DNA from: Devosia sp. 1566
GTDB lineage: Bacteria; Pseudomonadota; Alphaproteobacteria; Rhizobiales; Devosiaceae
Assembly (NCBI RefSeq): GCF_004005995.1
Contig: NZ_CP034767.1
Coordinates: forward strand, 3,038,001 to 3,102,000
Direction: 5' to 3'
DNA: 64,000 nucleotides
Part shown: positions 56,947 to 64,000 of the stretch, one piece after another
Layout: every line of letters starts with the position of its first letter
Position numbering within the stretch: position 1 is the stretch's first letter
Program-made: the position numbers and the translations under genes
Notes under the pieces: model-generated
What the model was told of the DNA's origin: nothing
The model's database searches: none
Seen by the model: the letters and a program-made list of their open reading frames with translations, nothing else

Positions 56947-57984
56947 CTAGGGCGTGCCAACTTCGGCGCGGGTTGCGCAATCAATGCCGATGGTCGAAGG
57001 ATCGTTGACGGCCTCCCCCCGGTCCACTGAAGAACAAGCCTCAAGAATAACAACAGGCATGGCCAGTTCACGCGCCTTGGGGCCGTAAGAAGGGGCGAAC
57101 ACGGCGCCGAAGGTTTCGGCATAGGACTTCAGTTCGGGCGAAGTCATTACCTTATCCTCCCAAATCCGGTCCAGCGTCGCCAGCACTTCGGGTGGCGAAT
57201 CGGCAGGAAGGAAAATGCCGAAGTAATCGGGTGCCAGTTCCATTTCCGGCAGCCAGTTGGTGATCGGCGGAATGGGCTCAACACCCTCCAGCACCAGCGG
57301 CTGGTCGGACAACACGGCCAGAGCCTTGAGACGACCGCCTCGGATCAACTCGGTCTGCTCCACGGCCAATTGCGTGGTCACCATGGCTTCGCCCGATGCT
57401 GTCGCAATGGCGGCGGGGCCACCGCCATCATAGGTGATCATGTTGTATTCAAAGTCGGCAGCGTCGCTGAGCGCGGCAACAGCAGTACCCCCCGACGAGG
57501 TTATGCCGGCAGTGGCAACCGTAATCTCCTGGCCCCGGGTCTTAAGCGCTTCGAGCAACTGGCCGAAATCGGTGAATTCGCTATCAGCGGGAACGCTGAC
57601 CACCGGCACATTGGCGACGGAAAGGTAGATATGCCAGTCGTCGATGTCGGTATCTTCGAGCAGTCCCGAAACCGAGTAGGTCGCGTTGTTGGCAATCGCG
57701 TTTGCCGTCCAGGTATAGCCATCATGGGGGGCGTTCAGCACCTCTTGGGTACCAATCGCACCAGAAGCGCCCGGCTGATTGACGACCACAACTTCAACGC
57801 CCAGGGCCTCAGCCAAGATGGGAGCTGTGACCCGGGTAACCTGATCAGTGGAGCCGCCAGCCCCCCAAGGCACGATCAGATTGATTGGACGATCGGGCTT
57901 CCACTCCTGCGCGGCCGTCAAGGACGTGCCCAGCATCAGCGCTGACGCGCCGCTCGCCAAGACAAACAGCATTCGTCTGTTCAT
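56947..57984 (-). CDS. tctC: Tripartite tricarboxylate transporter, substrate-binding protein TctC
   Basis: This 345-residue periplasmic receptor starts at 57984, with GGAGG 7 nt before the ATG. The signal peptide is MNRRMLFVLASGASALMLGT, ending near TAAQEW. The mature part shows the TctC/Bug pattern, RPINLIVPWGAGGSTDQVTR and VVVNQPGASGAIGTQEVLNA, which bind carboxylates. It heads the tctCBA operon. The promoter region upstream has a TTGACA and two repeat motifs. Confidence 0.93.
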   Translation of the reverse strand: MNRRMLFVLASGASALMLGTSLTAAQEWKPDRPINLIVPWGAGGSTDQVTRVTAPILAEALGVEVVVVNQPGASGAIGTQEVLNAPHDGYTWTANAIANNATYSVSGLLEDTDIDDWHIYLSVANVPVVSVPADSEFTDFGQLLEALKTRGQEITVATAGITSSGGTAVAALSDAADFEYNMITYDGGGPAAIATASGEAMVTTQLAVEQTELIRGGRLKALAVLSDQPLVLEGVEPIPPITNWLPEMELAPDYFGIFLPADSPPEVLATLDRIWEDKVMTSPELKSYAETFGAVFAPSYGPKARELAMPVVILEACSSVDRGEAVNDPSTIGIDCATRAEVGTP

Positions 57985-58005
57985 CGAATTTCCTCCCAAG
58001 GTGCA

Positions 58006-58029
58006 CGTGATCCGGATATTTCCGTGATC
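58006..58029. promoter_or_regulatory. Direct repeat CGTGATC upstream of tctC
   Basis: CGTGATC occurs at 58006-58012 and 58023-58029, 17 bp apart, separated by CGGATATTTC. It lies 22-45 bp upstream of the tctC start and could be a regulator site or a part of the leader RNA. Confidence 0.28.
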
Positions 58030-58061
58030 ACCCCGCCAGATTGCTGTTCCTCCGCAGCCTC

Positions 58062-58090
58062 TGTCAACCACTAAGTAACCGCCTGGTTAC
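58062..58090 (-). promoter_or_regulatory. Possible tctCBA promoter and operator
   Basis: GTAACC-GCCT-GGTTAC (58075-58090) is a perfect 6-bp inverted repeat. On the - strand it is followed 7 nt later by TTGACA (58067-58062), a perfect -35 hexamer. No good -10 is seen at 17 nt, which suits a promoter that needs an activator bound at the repeat. Confidence 0.38.
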
Positions 58091-58139
58091 AGAGTGAAGG
58101 CTTCTAGACCGACGTCTGCCCATCCCGGCAAGCGGACCG

Positions 58140-59354
58140 TCAAGCGCGACCAAAGAATTGGGCGACACGCTCGATTATGCGATCGGCCAGATCCTGTTTG
58201 GTTCCGGCGCCAAGATCGGTGACCCCGTCGGCGGCAACAAGATGAATGTGATTTAGCTCGCCGCCAAACACACCAGCGGCGGATGACACGTCATTGGCGA
58301 GGATCCAGTCGGCGCCCTTGGAGCGCAGTTTGGCCTGGGCATTGCTGATAAGGTCATCGGTTTCAGCGGCGAACCCAACGACTAATTGTGGCCTCTGATG
58401 ATGGTGGCCGATGGTCGCGAGGATGTCAGGGTTGCGCACGAGCTGAATAGAGAGTTGTTCGTCGTCGCCGCCCTGCTTCTTGAGCTTGCTGGAAGCAATT
58501 GTTGCCGCCCGCCAGTCGGCCACCGCGGCGACAAAGACTGCGCCGTCTACCGGCAGAGCGCCGGTGGCGGCCTCCAGCATTTCCGCTGCCGTCTTGACGT
58601 TGATAACCGTTACACCTTTGGGGTCCTGCATGGTGGTTGGGCCGGAAACCAGCATGACGCCAGCGCCTTCGCGCGCCAGGGCGGCCGCGATGGCATGGCC
58701 CTGCTTACCCGAGGACCGGTTGGAGATGAAGCGCACAGGATCGATCGGTTCTTCGGTCGGGCCCGAGGTCACGAGAAAGGAAAGTCCGGCGAGCCTTTGC
58801 TGTTTTGGCGTGAGGGCTTGTCGGGCAGCCTCGAGTATTTTGATTGGTTCTGCCATTCGGCCAAGCCCGGCTTCCCCAGACTCCGCCATTTCCCCGCTCG
58901 CCGGTCCAACAAACAACACGCCGTCGGCCTTGAGTGTCGCGACATTGCGCCGGGTGGCGGGGTTGTCCCACATCTTTGGGTTCATGGCTGGGGCAACGAG
59001 GACCGGACTGTCGCGCGCCAACAAAATTGCCGTTGCAAGGTCGTTGGCGAGGCCAAGCGCCATCCGGGCCATGAAATCGGCGGTGGCGGGCGCGACCACA
59101 ATGAGATCGGCCTCGCGTGCAATTCGGATATGGCCGACATCGGCTCCGGCGACCGGCTCGAAGAGGTCGGAAGCAACCGGCTGGCCGCTTACCGCCGCAA
59201 GGGTAGTCGGGGAGATGAAGTTGTGCGCGCCCTCCGTCATCACACAGCGCACCTTGGCGCCCTGTTCTCTCAGTCGGCGCACAAGATCGGGTGCCTTGTA
59301 GGCGGCAATGCCGCCCGAAACGATAACCAGGATCTGCTTGTCGCTCATACTCAT
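58140..59354 (-). CDS. coaBC: Bifunctional phosphopantothenoylcysteine decarboxylase/phosphopantothenate-cysteine ligase
   Basis: CoaBC joins cysteine to 4'-phosphopantothenate and decarboxylates the product to 4'-phosphopantetheine in CoA synthesis. The 404-residue protein has the flavin-dependent CoaC half (about 1-190, GGIAAYKAPDLVRRLREQGA, then PAMNPKMWDNPATRRN) and the CoaB half (about 195-404, TSGPTEEPIDPVRFISNRSS). Both halves look intact. Its ATG overlaps the stop of the nitrilase-family gene by 4 nt. Whether this is the only coaBC of the genome is not known. Confidence 0.95.
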   Translation of the reverse strand: MSMSDKQILVIVSGGIAAYKAPDLVRRLREQGAKVRCVMTEGAHNFISPTTLAAVSGQPVASDLFEPVAGADVGHIRIAREADLIVVAPATADFMARMALGLANDLATAILLARDSPVLVAPAMNPKMWDNPATRRNVATLKADGVLFVGPASGEMAESGEAGLGRMAEPIKILEAARQALTPKQQRLAGLSFLVTSGPTEEPIDPVRFISNRSSGKQGHAIAAALAREGAGVMLVSGPTTMQDPKGVTVINVKTAAEMLEAATGALPVDGAVFVAAVADWRAATIASSKLKKQGGDDEQLSIQLVRNPDILATIGHHHQRPQLVVGFAAETDDLISNAQAKLRSKGADWILANDVSSAAGVFGGELNHIHLVAADGVTDLGAGTKQDLADRIIERVAQFFGRA

Positions 59355-60226
59355 GGTTGCTCCTGTCGCAGCCCGGCGATCTCAAAGCCCCGGGACCTTT
59401 GGTCGGCTCGCAACAAGCGGCCAGCTTCGAGATCGATGTCGAAAACGCGCACCTGACTGCGGCCAAGCAAGCTCAGGAGGTCTGCGGTGGTTTGGGGGTC
59501 AGGATGGGCGAGGCCGGCCACGCCCGAACTTGGGTGCTCGCCCCCACCGCCGCGCACCGGATAGGCCCAGTCGCTGACGGCGATATATGCGGCCTGTTCG
59601 AAGGCGCGCGCAATCATGGCATGTCTCCAGCGCGCCCGGGCCATGTGGGGAGTGCTTTTTCGGCTAACGGAGAGGGCTGGAACAAAGATGATTTCCGGCG
59701 GGATCTCAAGATGGCGGTAAGTCTCGACATGAAAGAAATCGGCACAAACCAGGACGAAACACTGCACCCCACCAATGTTGAAGCTGGCTCCCGCGCGTTC
59801 CCCCGCTTGGGAGATGTTCCGTTCCCGGCCGTAGGGATTAGCCTTCTGGTACCGTGCAATAACGGCGCCGCCGGGGTCGACAACAATGCCTTGGTTTACG
59901 GGGAGAGCGCCGAGGTTGTCGAACTGGCTGCCACCAACAACATGGCAGCCGAACTCTCGCGCCAGCTCGGCAACGGCCGTGTGGTAGTCCGCCGGTGAGT
60001 AGCCCTCCCCAACCAGCTCGGGCAAGAGAATGACGTCATCCTGATCACCCTTGAAAGCGCGTCTTTCAATGGTCTTTGCGATCCTGCCGATATCCTCTCC
60101 ATCGAGCATTCGGACCTTGGGCTGTGTCAACACGACCTTCAACGGCGCGCTCCAATACGGTTCCAAAGGCACATGGCCGGTGCAAGCAAGAAAATCAACC
60201 GCTGCCCAGCGATCGACAAAGGCCAA
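59351..60226 (-). CDS. Nitrilase-superfamily carbon-nitrogen hydrolase, coupled to coaBC
   Basis: This 291-residue amidohydrolase has the Glu-Lys-Cys triad: Glu70 (LLPELV), Lys128 (RYQKANPYG) and Cys161 (VLVCADFF). The start is TTG at 60226. The first beta strand begins only at about residue 31 (KVVLTQPK), so a later start is possible. The nitrilase superfamily includes carbamoyl-beta-alanine amidohydrolase, pantetheinase-like and repair amidases. The 4-nt overlap with coaBC makes a role near pantothenate or CoA metabolism attractive but unproven. Confidence 0.85.
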   Translation of the reverse strand: MAFVDRWAAVDFLACTGHVPLEPYWSAPLKVVLTQPKVRMLDGEDIGRIAKTIERRAFKGDQDDVILLPELVGEGYSPADYHTAVAELAREFGCHVVGGSQFDNLGALPVNQGIVVDPGGAVIARYQKANPYGRERNISQAGERAGASFNIGGVQCFVLVCADFFHVETYRHLEIPPEIIFVPALSVSRKSTPHMARARWRHAMIARAFEQAAYIAVSDWAYPVRGGGGEHPSSGVAGLAHPDPQTTADLLSLLGRSQVRVFDIDLEAGRLLRADQRSRGFEIAGLRQEQP

Positions 60227-60584
60227 GATAACAGCGGCGACAGACGCGGCTGCACCATCCGCTGCCTTGATAGGGATTTTCAGGGTCAGCGTTGAACGTG
60301 CCCTTTCCCCACAGCTTGCACAAGTGCCTCCAGCAGGCAGGCTGTGCCTTGCTGCACCAAGATGGAGCGCTCACATCGCCGGAGCGTGAACCGGGTTTTT
60401 GCCTGAACATACGGCAACTTGCTGCCGCTTTGAGCAGAATAATCGCTGTGCTGTTTGCTGTTGTGCGAGCCACACAATGAATGTTGACACGTGCTTTGAA
60501 AGCCGCCTAGCTTGAAAATACTTTACAAGAAAGTACTGGCCCCACCCGGGGCCCGCACAACAAGAACGCGGGGGTAGCGAATTC
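60227..60584. other. 358-bp intergenic region between the nitrilase and oxidoreductase genes
   Basis: No convincing gene is seen. The left two-thirds is GC-rich with only short frames. The right end is AT-rich, with TTGACA at 60484-60489 and a TACTTT/AAAGTA inverted repeat. The promoters of both divergent transcription units should lie here. Confidence 0.6.
60519..60535 (+). promoter_or_regulatory. Candidate operator upstream of the oxidoreductase-ABC operon
   Basis: TACTTT-ACAAG-AAAGTA is a perfect 6-bp inverted repeat with a 5-nt spacer, 50 bp upstream of the ATG at 60585. It overlaps the likely -10 zone, as repressor sites often do. No regulator gene is adjacent in the window. Confidence 0.35.
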
Positions 60585-61739
60585 ATGCGGGTCGGCATAA
60601 TCGGTCTCGGATTTCGTTTGGGCTATCTAGCGCGGGTGTTTTCCGCAGCCCGGGACGACTTCGAGATTGTGGGCTATGTGGATCCCGCTCCCGCCGGCCT
60701 GTCCTATGCGCAGGAACACGGTGTTTCCGTCGGTTATGCCTTCCAAAGCCTTAAGGCGCTGATCGAAGAGGGCCAGCTCGATCTCCTGATGGTCGGTTCA
60801 CCCAATCACCTGCATCTCGAGCACATCCGCATCGGGCTTGAGCGCGGCATGAAGATTTTTGCCGAAAAGCCCGTCGTCACCTCGGTCGATGACACCATGG
60901 CGCTGGCCGAACTGCTCGGGCAATACGGCTCGGATCGGGTTATGGTCGGCCTCGTGCTGCGCTATGCGCCGCTATACCAGGATTTGCGCCAGGCGCAGGC
61001 GGAAGGCCAGTTGGGCGATATCGCCGCCATCGAGGCTTCCGAGACCATCCCGCCCTATCATGGCGCTTTTTTCATGCGTGATTGGCGCCGTTATGAGCGC
61101 TATGCCGGCAGCTTCATGCTCGAAAAATGCTGCCACGACCTTGATCTTTATAATGGGGTAATGGGATGCCGGCCGCTGCATGTGGCGAGCTTCGGCGGTC
61201 GCCGCAGCTTCACGCCAGACAATTCACCACAGGGCGCCGGCGCCAACGATCTTGAAGTTTATCATCGCAAGCCCTCGGGCTGGGAAGGCTCCGACAAGGT
61301 CTTTGATAGCGATGGCGACATCATCGATTTCCAGACTGCGATCGTGCAGTACGAAACTGGCGCTGCGCTCACCTTCCACACCAATCTCAACGTGCCCGAC
61401 GATTACCGGCGCTTTGCGGTGATTGGCGCCAGGGGCATGGCCGAAGGCGACTTCGTGCGCAATTACTTCAAGGTCACCGATAGTCGCACCTCTGAGCGGC
61501 TCGAAGACAAGAACTACAAGGCAAGCGACCTCTCGGTACATTACGGCGCCGATGAGCAGATGGCCGAGGACATTTTGCGGCACCTAACCGAGGGGGCGCC
61601 CCTGCCGGTGTCGGTCACCGACGCGCTTGAGGCAGGCTTGCTGGCGCTGGCCATGGACCAAGCGATGAAAACGCGATCGGTGGTCGACATGACCCCGATC
61701 TGGCAGCGCTTCGACACTGCACTCGGCCGAAGCCAGTAA
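60585..61739 (+). CDS. Gfo/Idh/MocA family oxidoreductase (second, ABC-operon leader)
   Basis: This 384-residue NAD(P)-dependent dehydrogenase has GIIGLGFRLGYLARVFSAA as Rossmann motif, the lysine motif FAEKPVV and catalytic-region EKCCHDLDLYNGV. The motif GLGFR, in place of the common GxGxxG, is slightly divergent. It is the first gene of an operon with two CUT1 permeases and a binding protein. It probably acts on the imported sugar or polyol. It is a different subfamily from the oxidoreductase at 52754, which is 351 residues. Confidence 0.88.
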   Translation: MRVGIIGLGFRLGYLARVFSAARDDFEIVGYVDPAPAGLSYAQEHGVSVGYAFQSLKALIEEGQLDLLMVGSPNHLHLEHIRIGLERGMKIFAEKPVVTSVDDTMALAELLGQYGSDRVMVGLVLRYAPLYQDLRQAQAEGQLGDIAAIEASETIPPYHGAFFMRDWRRYERYAGSFMLEKCCHDLDLYNGVMGCRPLHVASFGGRRSFTPDNSPQGAGANDLEVYHRKPSGWEGSDKVFDSDGDIIDFQTAIVQYETGAALTFHTNLNVPDDYRRFAVIGARGMAEGDFVRNYFKVTDSRTSERLEDKNYKASDLSVHYGADEQMAEDILRHLTEGAPLPVSVTDALEAGLLALAMDQAMKTRSVVDMTPIWQRFDTALGRSQ

Positions 61740-61751
61740 GGGAAACCGCCG

Positions 61752-62639
61752 ATGACCAGCACCAGAAGCGCAACAGTTTTCGCTCTCGCCCTGCTGGCTC
61801 CGGCCCTGATCTACATCCTGACCATTGTCGCCTATCCGCTGGTCGACACCGTCATTCTCTCCTTCACCAATGCCGCCCTGCGCCCCGGCTATGATTTCGT
61901 GGGCTGGGCCAATTACCAGCGCATCTTTGGCGCCGGCAATTTCACCGAAATCATCATCCGCACCATCATCTGGACCTTCTTTTCGGTCTCCATAAAGATG
62001 ATCATCGGCATGTGCGGGGCCGTGCTGCTCAATGCGGCTGTCCCCGGCCAGACGCTGTTTCGCATCCTCACCATGCCGCCCTGGATCGTGCCCATCGCGA
62101 TCGGCATCTTCATGTGGGGCTGGATGTATAATGGCCAATTCGGGATGATCTCGGGCCTGCTGCAGAATTTCGGTCTGATCAACGGTCCCGTCGCCTGGCT
62201 CGCCTATGGCCACACCGCCTTTTGGGCCACCATCGTCACCGATGTGTGGATCGGCGTGCCCATGGTCACGATCTATTTCCTCGCGGCCATGCAGTCGATC
62301 CCCAAGGATCTCTACGAGGCCGCCTGGACCGATGGTGCCGGGCGCTTTTATCGCTGGCGCCGCATCACCCTGCCGCTGATGGTGCCGGCTATCGTCACCA
62401 TGAGCCTGCTCTCGCTTATCGCCACATTCAATTCGTTCGACATCATCTGGATCCTGACCCAAGGGGGCCCCTCGGGCTCCACCACGACGATGATTATCGA
62501 CACCTACAAGACCGCTATGGGCAGCCGCAAATATGGCGAAGGCGCTGCGCGGGCCGTGGTGATCTGCATCTTCGTGTCGATATTCTGCCTCGTTTATTTC
62601 CGCGCCGTGCGCCGCCTCGGGCAAGGAGAAGCCAAATGA
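61752..62639 (+). CDS. CUT1-type ABC transporter, permease (MalF-like)
   Basis: This 295-residue permease has six helices, the first being VFALALLAPALIYILTIVAY. The coupling loop is YEAAWTDGAGRFYRWRRI. The ATG follows the oxidoreductase by 12 bp. Its stop overlaps the next permease as ATGA. Confidence 0.93.
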   Translation: MTSTRSATVFALALLAPALIYILTIVAYPLVDTVILSFTNAALRPGYDFVGWANYQRIFGAGNFTEIIIRTIIWTFFSVSIKMIIGMCGAVLLNAAVPGQTLFRILTMPPWIVPIAIGIFMWGWMYNGQFGMISGLLQNFGLINGPVAWLAYGHTAFWATIVTDVWIGVPMVTIYFLAAMQSIPKDLYEAAWTDGAGRFYRWRRITLPLMVPAIVTMSLLSLIATFNSFDIIWILTQGGPSGSTTTMIIDTYKTAMGSRKYGEGAARAVVICIFVSIFCLVYFRAVRRLGQGEAK

Positions 62640-63577
62640 CCGATGTGCCCCATTCCCAGGAAGTTGCGGCCCTCGATGAGGCGGCCCTGGCCTTGCGCCC
62701 TGGGCGCAAGGCCAGGGCACGCTCCACAAGGGCGATGATCGACCGCTACCAGTGGTACGAAGTGGTCGCGATCTATTCGGGGATCGCGCTATTCCTGTTC
62801 TTCGTGCTCGCGCCCTTTGTCGAGGGCTTCATGGTCTCGCTGAAGCCGCTCGCCCAGTTGTTCTCGACGCCCTACAGCTTCATTCCGAAAAACGGCTCCT
62901 TCAGCGCCTATTTCGATATGTGGTCCAGCGTCCCCATGCTGGGTCTGCACATCTTCAACTCGTTTTTCATCTCCAGCGTAGTGACCCTGATGGTCCTCGT
63001 CGTGGTGGTGCCGGCGGCCTATGCCTTCGCGCGCTTCAGATTTGCCGGCGCCGGCATGTTGCTGGGTATGTTCCTGGCCGTGAACATGTTTTCGGGCGCT
63101 GTGCTCTTGATCCCGCTGTTTCGCCTGATGCGGGCCATGGGGCTGCTCAACAGCTATTTAGCCATGATCGTGCCGGGCGCGGCGTTCCTGATCCCCTCGT
63201 CTATCTGGCTGTTGCGCACCTATATGCTGCGCATTCCGCGCGAACTGGACGAGGCCGCCTGGGTCGATGGCGCCTCACGCCTTTATACCCTGCGCCGGGT
63301 GATCCTGCCCCTGGCCATGCCCGGCATCGTGGTCGTCGCCATCATGACCTTTATCGGGGCGTATGCGCAGCAATTCATCTTTGCGCTGACCTTTAATTCC
63401 AAGACCGAGTTCATGCCGCTGCCGATCGGGCTTTATGCCTTTTTCGGCAAGCAGGAGGTGCTCTGGAACGAGCTGATGGCGGCCTCCTTCGTGGGCATCC
63501 TGCCCGTCATGATCGTGATCGTTTTTCTGCAACGCTATCTCGTGGCCGGCCTCACCGCCGGGGCGATCAAGCAATAA
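62636..63577 (+). CDS. CUT1-type ABC transporter, permease (MalG-like)
   Basis: This 313-residue permease has a cytoplasmic N-terminus of about 45 residues (MTDVPHSQEVAALDEAALAL onward), then six helices starting VVAIYSGIALFLFFVLAPFV. The coupling loop is DEAAWVDGASRLYTLRRV. It is coupled to the preceding permease by a 4-nt overlap. A hairpin separates it from the binding-protein gene. Confidence 0.92.
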   Translation: MTDVPHSQEVAALDEAALALRPGRKARARSTRAMIDRYQWYEVVAIYSGIALFLFFVLAPFVEGFMVSLKPLAQLFSTPYSFIPKNGSFSAYFDMWSSVPMLGLHIFNSFFISSVVTLMVLVVVVPAAYAFARFRFAGAGMLLGMFLAVNMFSGAVLLIPLFRLMRAMGLLNSYLAMIVPGAAFLIPSSIWLLRTYMLRIPRELDEAAWVDGASRLYTLRRVILPLAMPGIVVVAIMTFIGAYAQQFIFALTFNSKTEFMPLPIGLYAFFGKQEVLWNELMAASFVGILPVMIVIVFLQRYLVAGLTAGAIKQ

Positions 63578-63597
63578 AGCAACCAAGGGTTTCGGAC

Positions 63598-63617
63598 GCC
63601 GGGACCCTGCTCCCGGC
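63598..63617 (+). repeat. Stem-loop between permease and binding-protein genes
   Basis: GCCGGGA (63598-63604) pairs with TCCCGGC (63611-63617) across a 6-nt loop, without a T-run. Such hairpins often raise binding-protein mRNA levels relative to permeases by protecting RNA ends. Confidence 0.45.
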
Positions 63618-63671
63618 CAAGGAAAGAAGCGGCTCTGGAAGGGACCGCGCATCACAAAGGGAGACTAACGC

Positions 63672-64000
63672 ATGAAAATATCCAAGCGCTTCGTCCTGGC
63701 CTCGCTTGCCGCCCTGTCCGGCTCCACCGGACTGGCGGGAATGGCAGCCGCCGAGGAGATCAACATCATCTTGTGCGGTGATGTGGTGACCCCGGTCTAC
63801 ACCAAGCTCTTCGAAGAATGGAACGCCGCCAATCCCGAGTACCCCGTCGCGCCAGAACTCGTCGGCTGGGGTCAGTGCCAGGACAAGGTGACTACCCTCG
63901 CCGTCGCCGGCACCCCCGTCGACATCGCCTATGTCGGCTCGCGCACCCTCAAGCAATTCGCCCAGAACGACTTGATCGTTCCCGTCCCGATGTCGGACGA
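63672..64000 (+). CDS. CUT1-type ABC transporter, substrate-binding protein (partial, runs off the window)
   Basis: The first 109 codons are present and the frame is open at the window end. The signal peptide is MKISKRFVLASLAALSGSTG, cleaved near MAAAEE. The mature part begins INIILCGDVVTPVYTKLFEE and continues in the family 1 binding-protein pattern (LAVAGTPVDIAYVGSRTLKQ). GGGAG lies 10 nt before the ATG. No ATPase gene for this transporter is seen in the window, so it may follow beyond 64000. Confidence 0.85.
   Translation, partial: MKISKRFVLASLAALSGSTGLAGMAAAEEINIILCGDVVTPVYTKLFEEWNAANPEYPVAPELVGWGQCQDKVTTLAVAGTPVDIAYVGSRTLKQFAQNDLIVPVPMSD

Noticed and set aside
60227..60584. Short frames in the intergenic gap before the oxidoreductase gene
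   Set aside because: None has a ribosome-binding site or a recognisable product, and they overlap each other on both strands.

Overview
The window is chromosomal DNA of a GC-rich alphaproteobacterium, most likely of the Hyphomicrobiales (Rhizobiales) and perhaps Devosia-like. Three things point there. The F1 ATP synthase genes form a five-gene operon (atpH-A-G-D-C) next to priA, with no F0 genes nearby. The cell-envelope and ribosome-maturation genes follow the order rplU-rpmA-...-obgE-proB-proA-nadD-rsfS-rlmH-(EnvC-like)-ctpA-(YibQ-like)-rppH. Solute transporters are very numerous. The genus is an inference. No rRNA, tRNA, insertion sequence, prophage or CRISPR array was seen.

Layout. 1-7.5 kb, + strand: priA, then atpHAGDC, closed by a clear terminator. 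7.5-20.9 kb, - strand: housekeeping genes (an Asp/Glu racemase-family protein, rppH, a YibQ-like deacetylase relative, ctpA, an EnvC-like murein hydrolase activator, rlmH, rsfS, nadD, proA, proB, obgE, two tandem GNAT acetyltransferases, rpmA, rplU). Several palindromic repeats lie between these genes. 20.9-23.4 kb, - strand: a Tat-exported metallo-beta-lactamase-fold protein and a CPA1 Na+/H+ antiporter. 23.7-27.3 kb, +: a ribose-type sugar ABC transporter. 27.3-31.0 kb, -: DNA polymerase IV, a UvrD-like helicase and a DUF3224-like protein. 31.2-33.5 kb, +: Tex.

The right half is almost entirely nutrient uptake and catabolism. 33.6-38.8 kb, -: a small membrane protein, a stress-type SDR with a good EcfG-type promoter, and a second ribose/fructose-type ABC operon that includes a zinc alcohol dehydrogenase. 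A divergent FCD-type GntR regulator sits at 38.9 kb. 39.8-46.8 kb: a glycerol-3-phosphate system, with a SorC regulator and ugpC leftward, and ugpB-A-E-Q plus a HAD phosphatase rightward. The shared intergenic region carries a strong Pho box, so phosphate limitation probably controls it. 47.3-54.8 kb, +: an aspartate-dehydrogenase-like protein, an aminotransferase, and a CUT1 ABC transporter with its own Gfo/Idh/MocA oxidoreductase and ATPase. This is the most plausible uncharacterised catabolic module here. 54.8-58.0 kb, -: a tripartite tricarboxylate transporter (TctC-B-A). 58.1-60.2 kb, -: coaBC translationally coupled to a nitrilase-superfamily amidohydrolase. 60.6-64.0 kb, +: another oxidoreductase plus two CUT1 permeases and a binding protein cut by the window edge.

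Start codons were refined by ribosome-binding sites, ATGA overlaps and family lengths. Regulatory sites were found by eye and need computational support.
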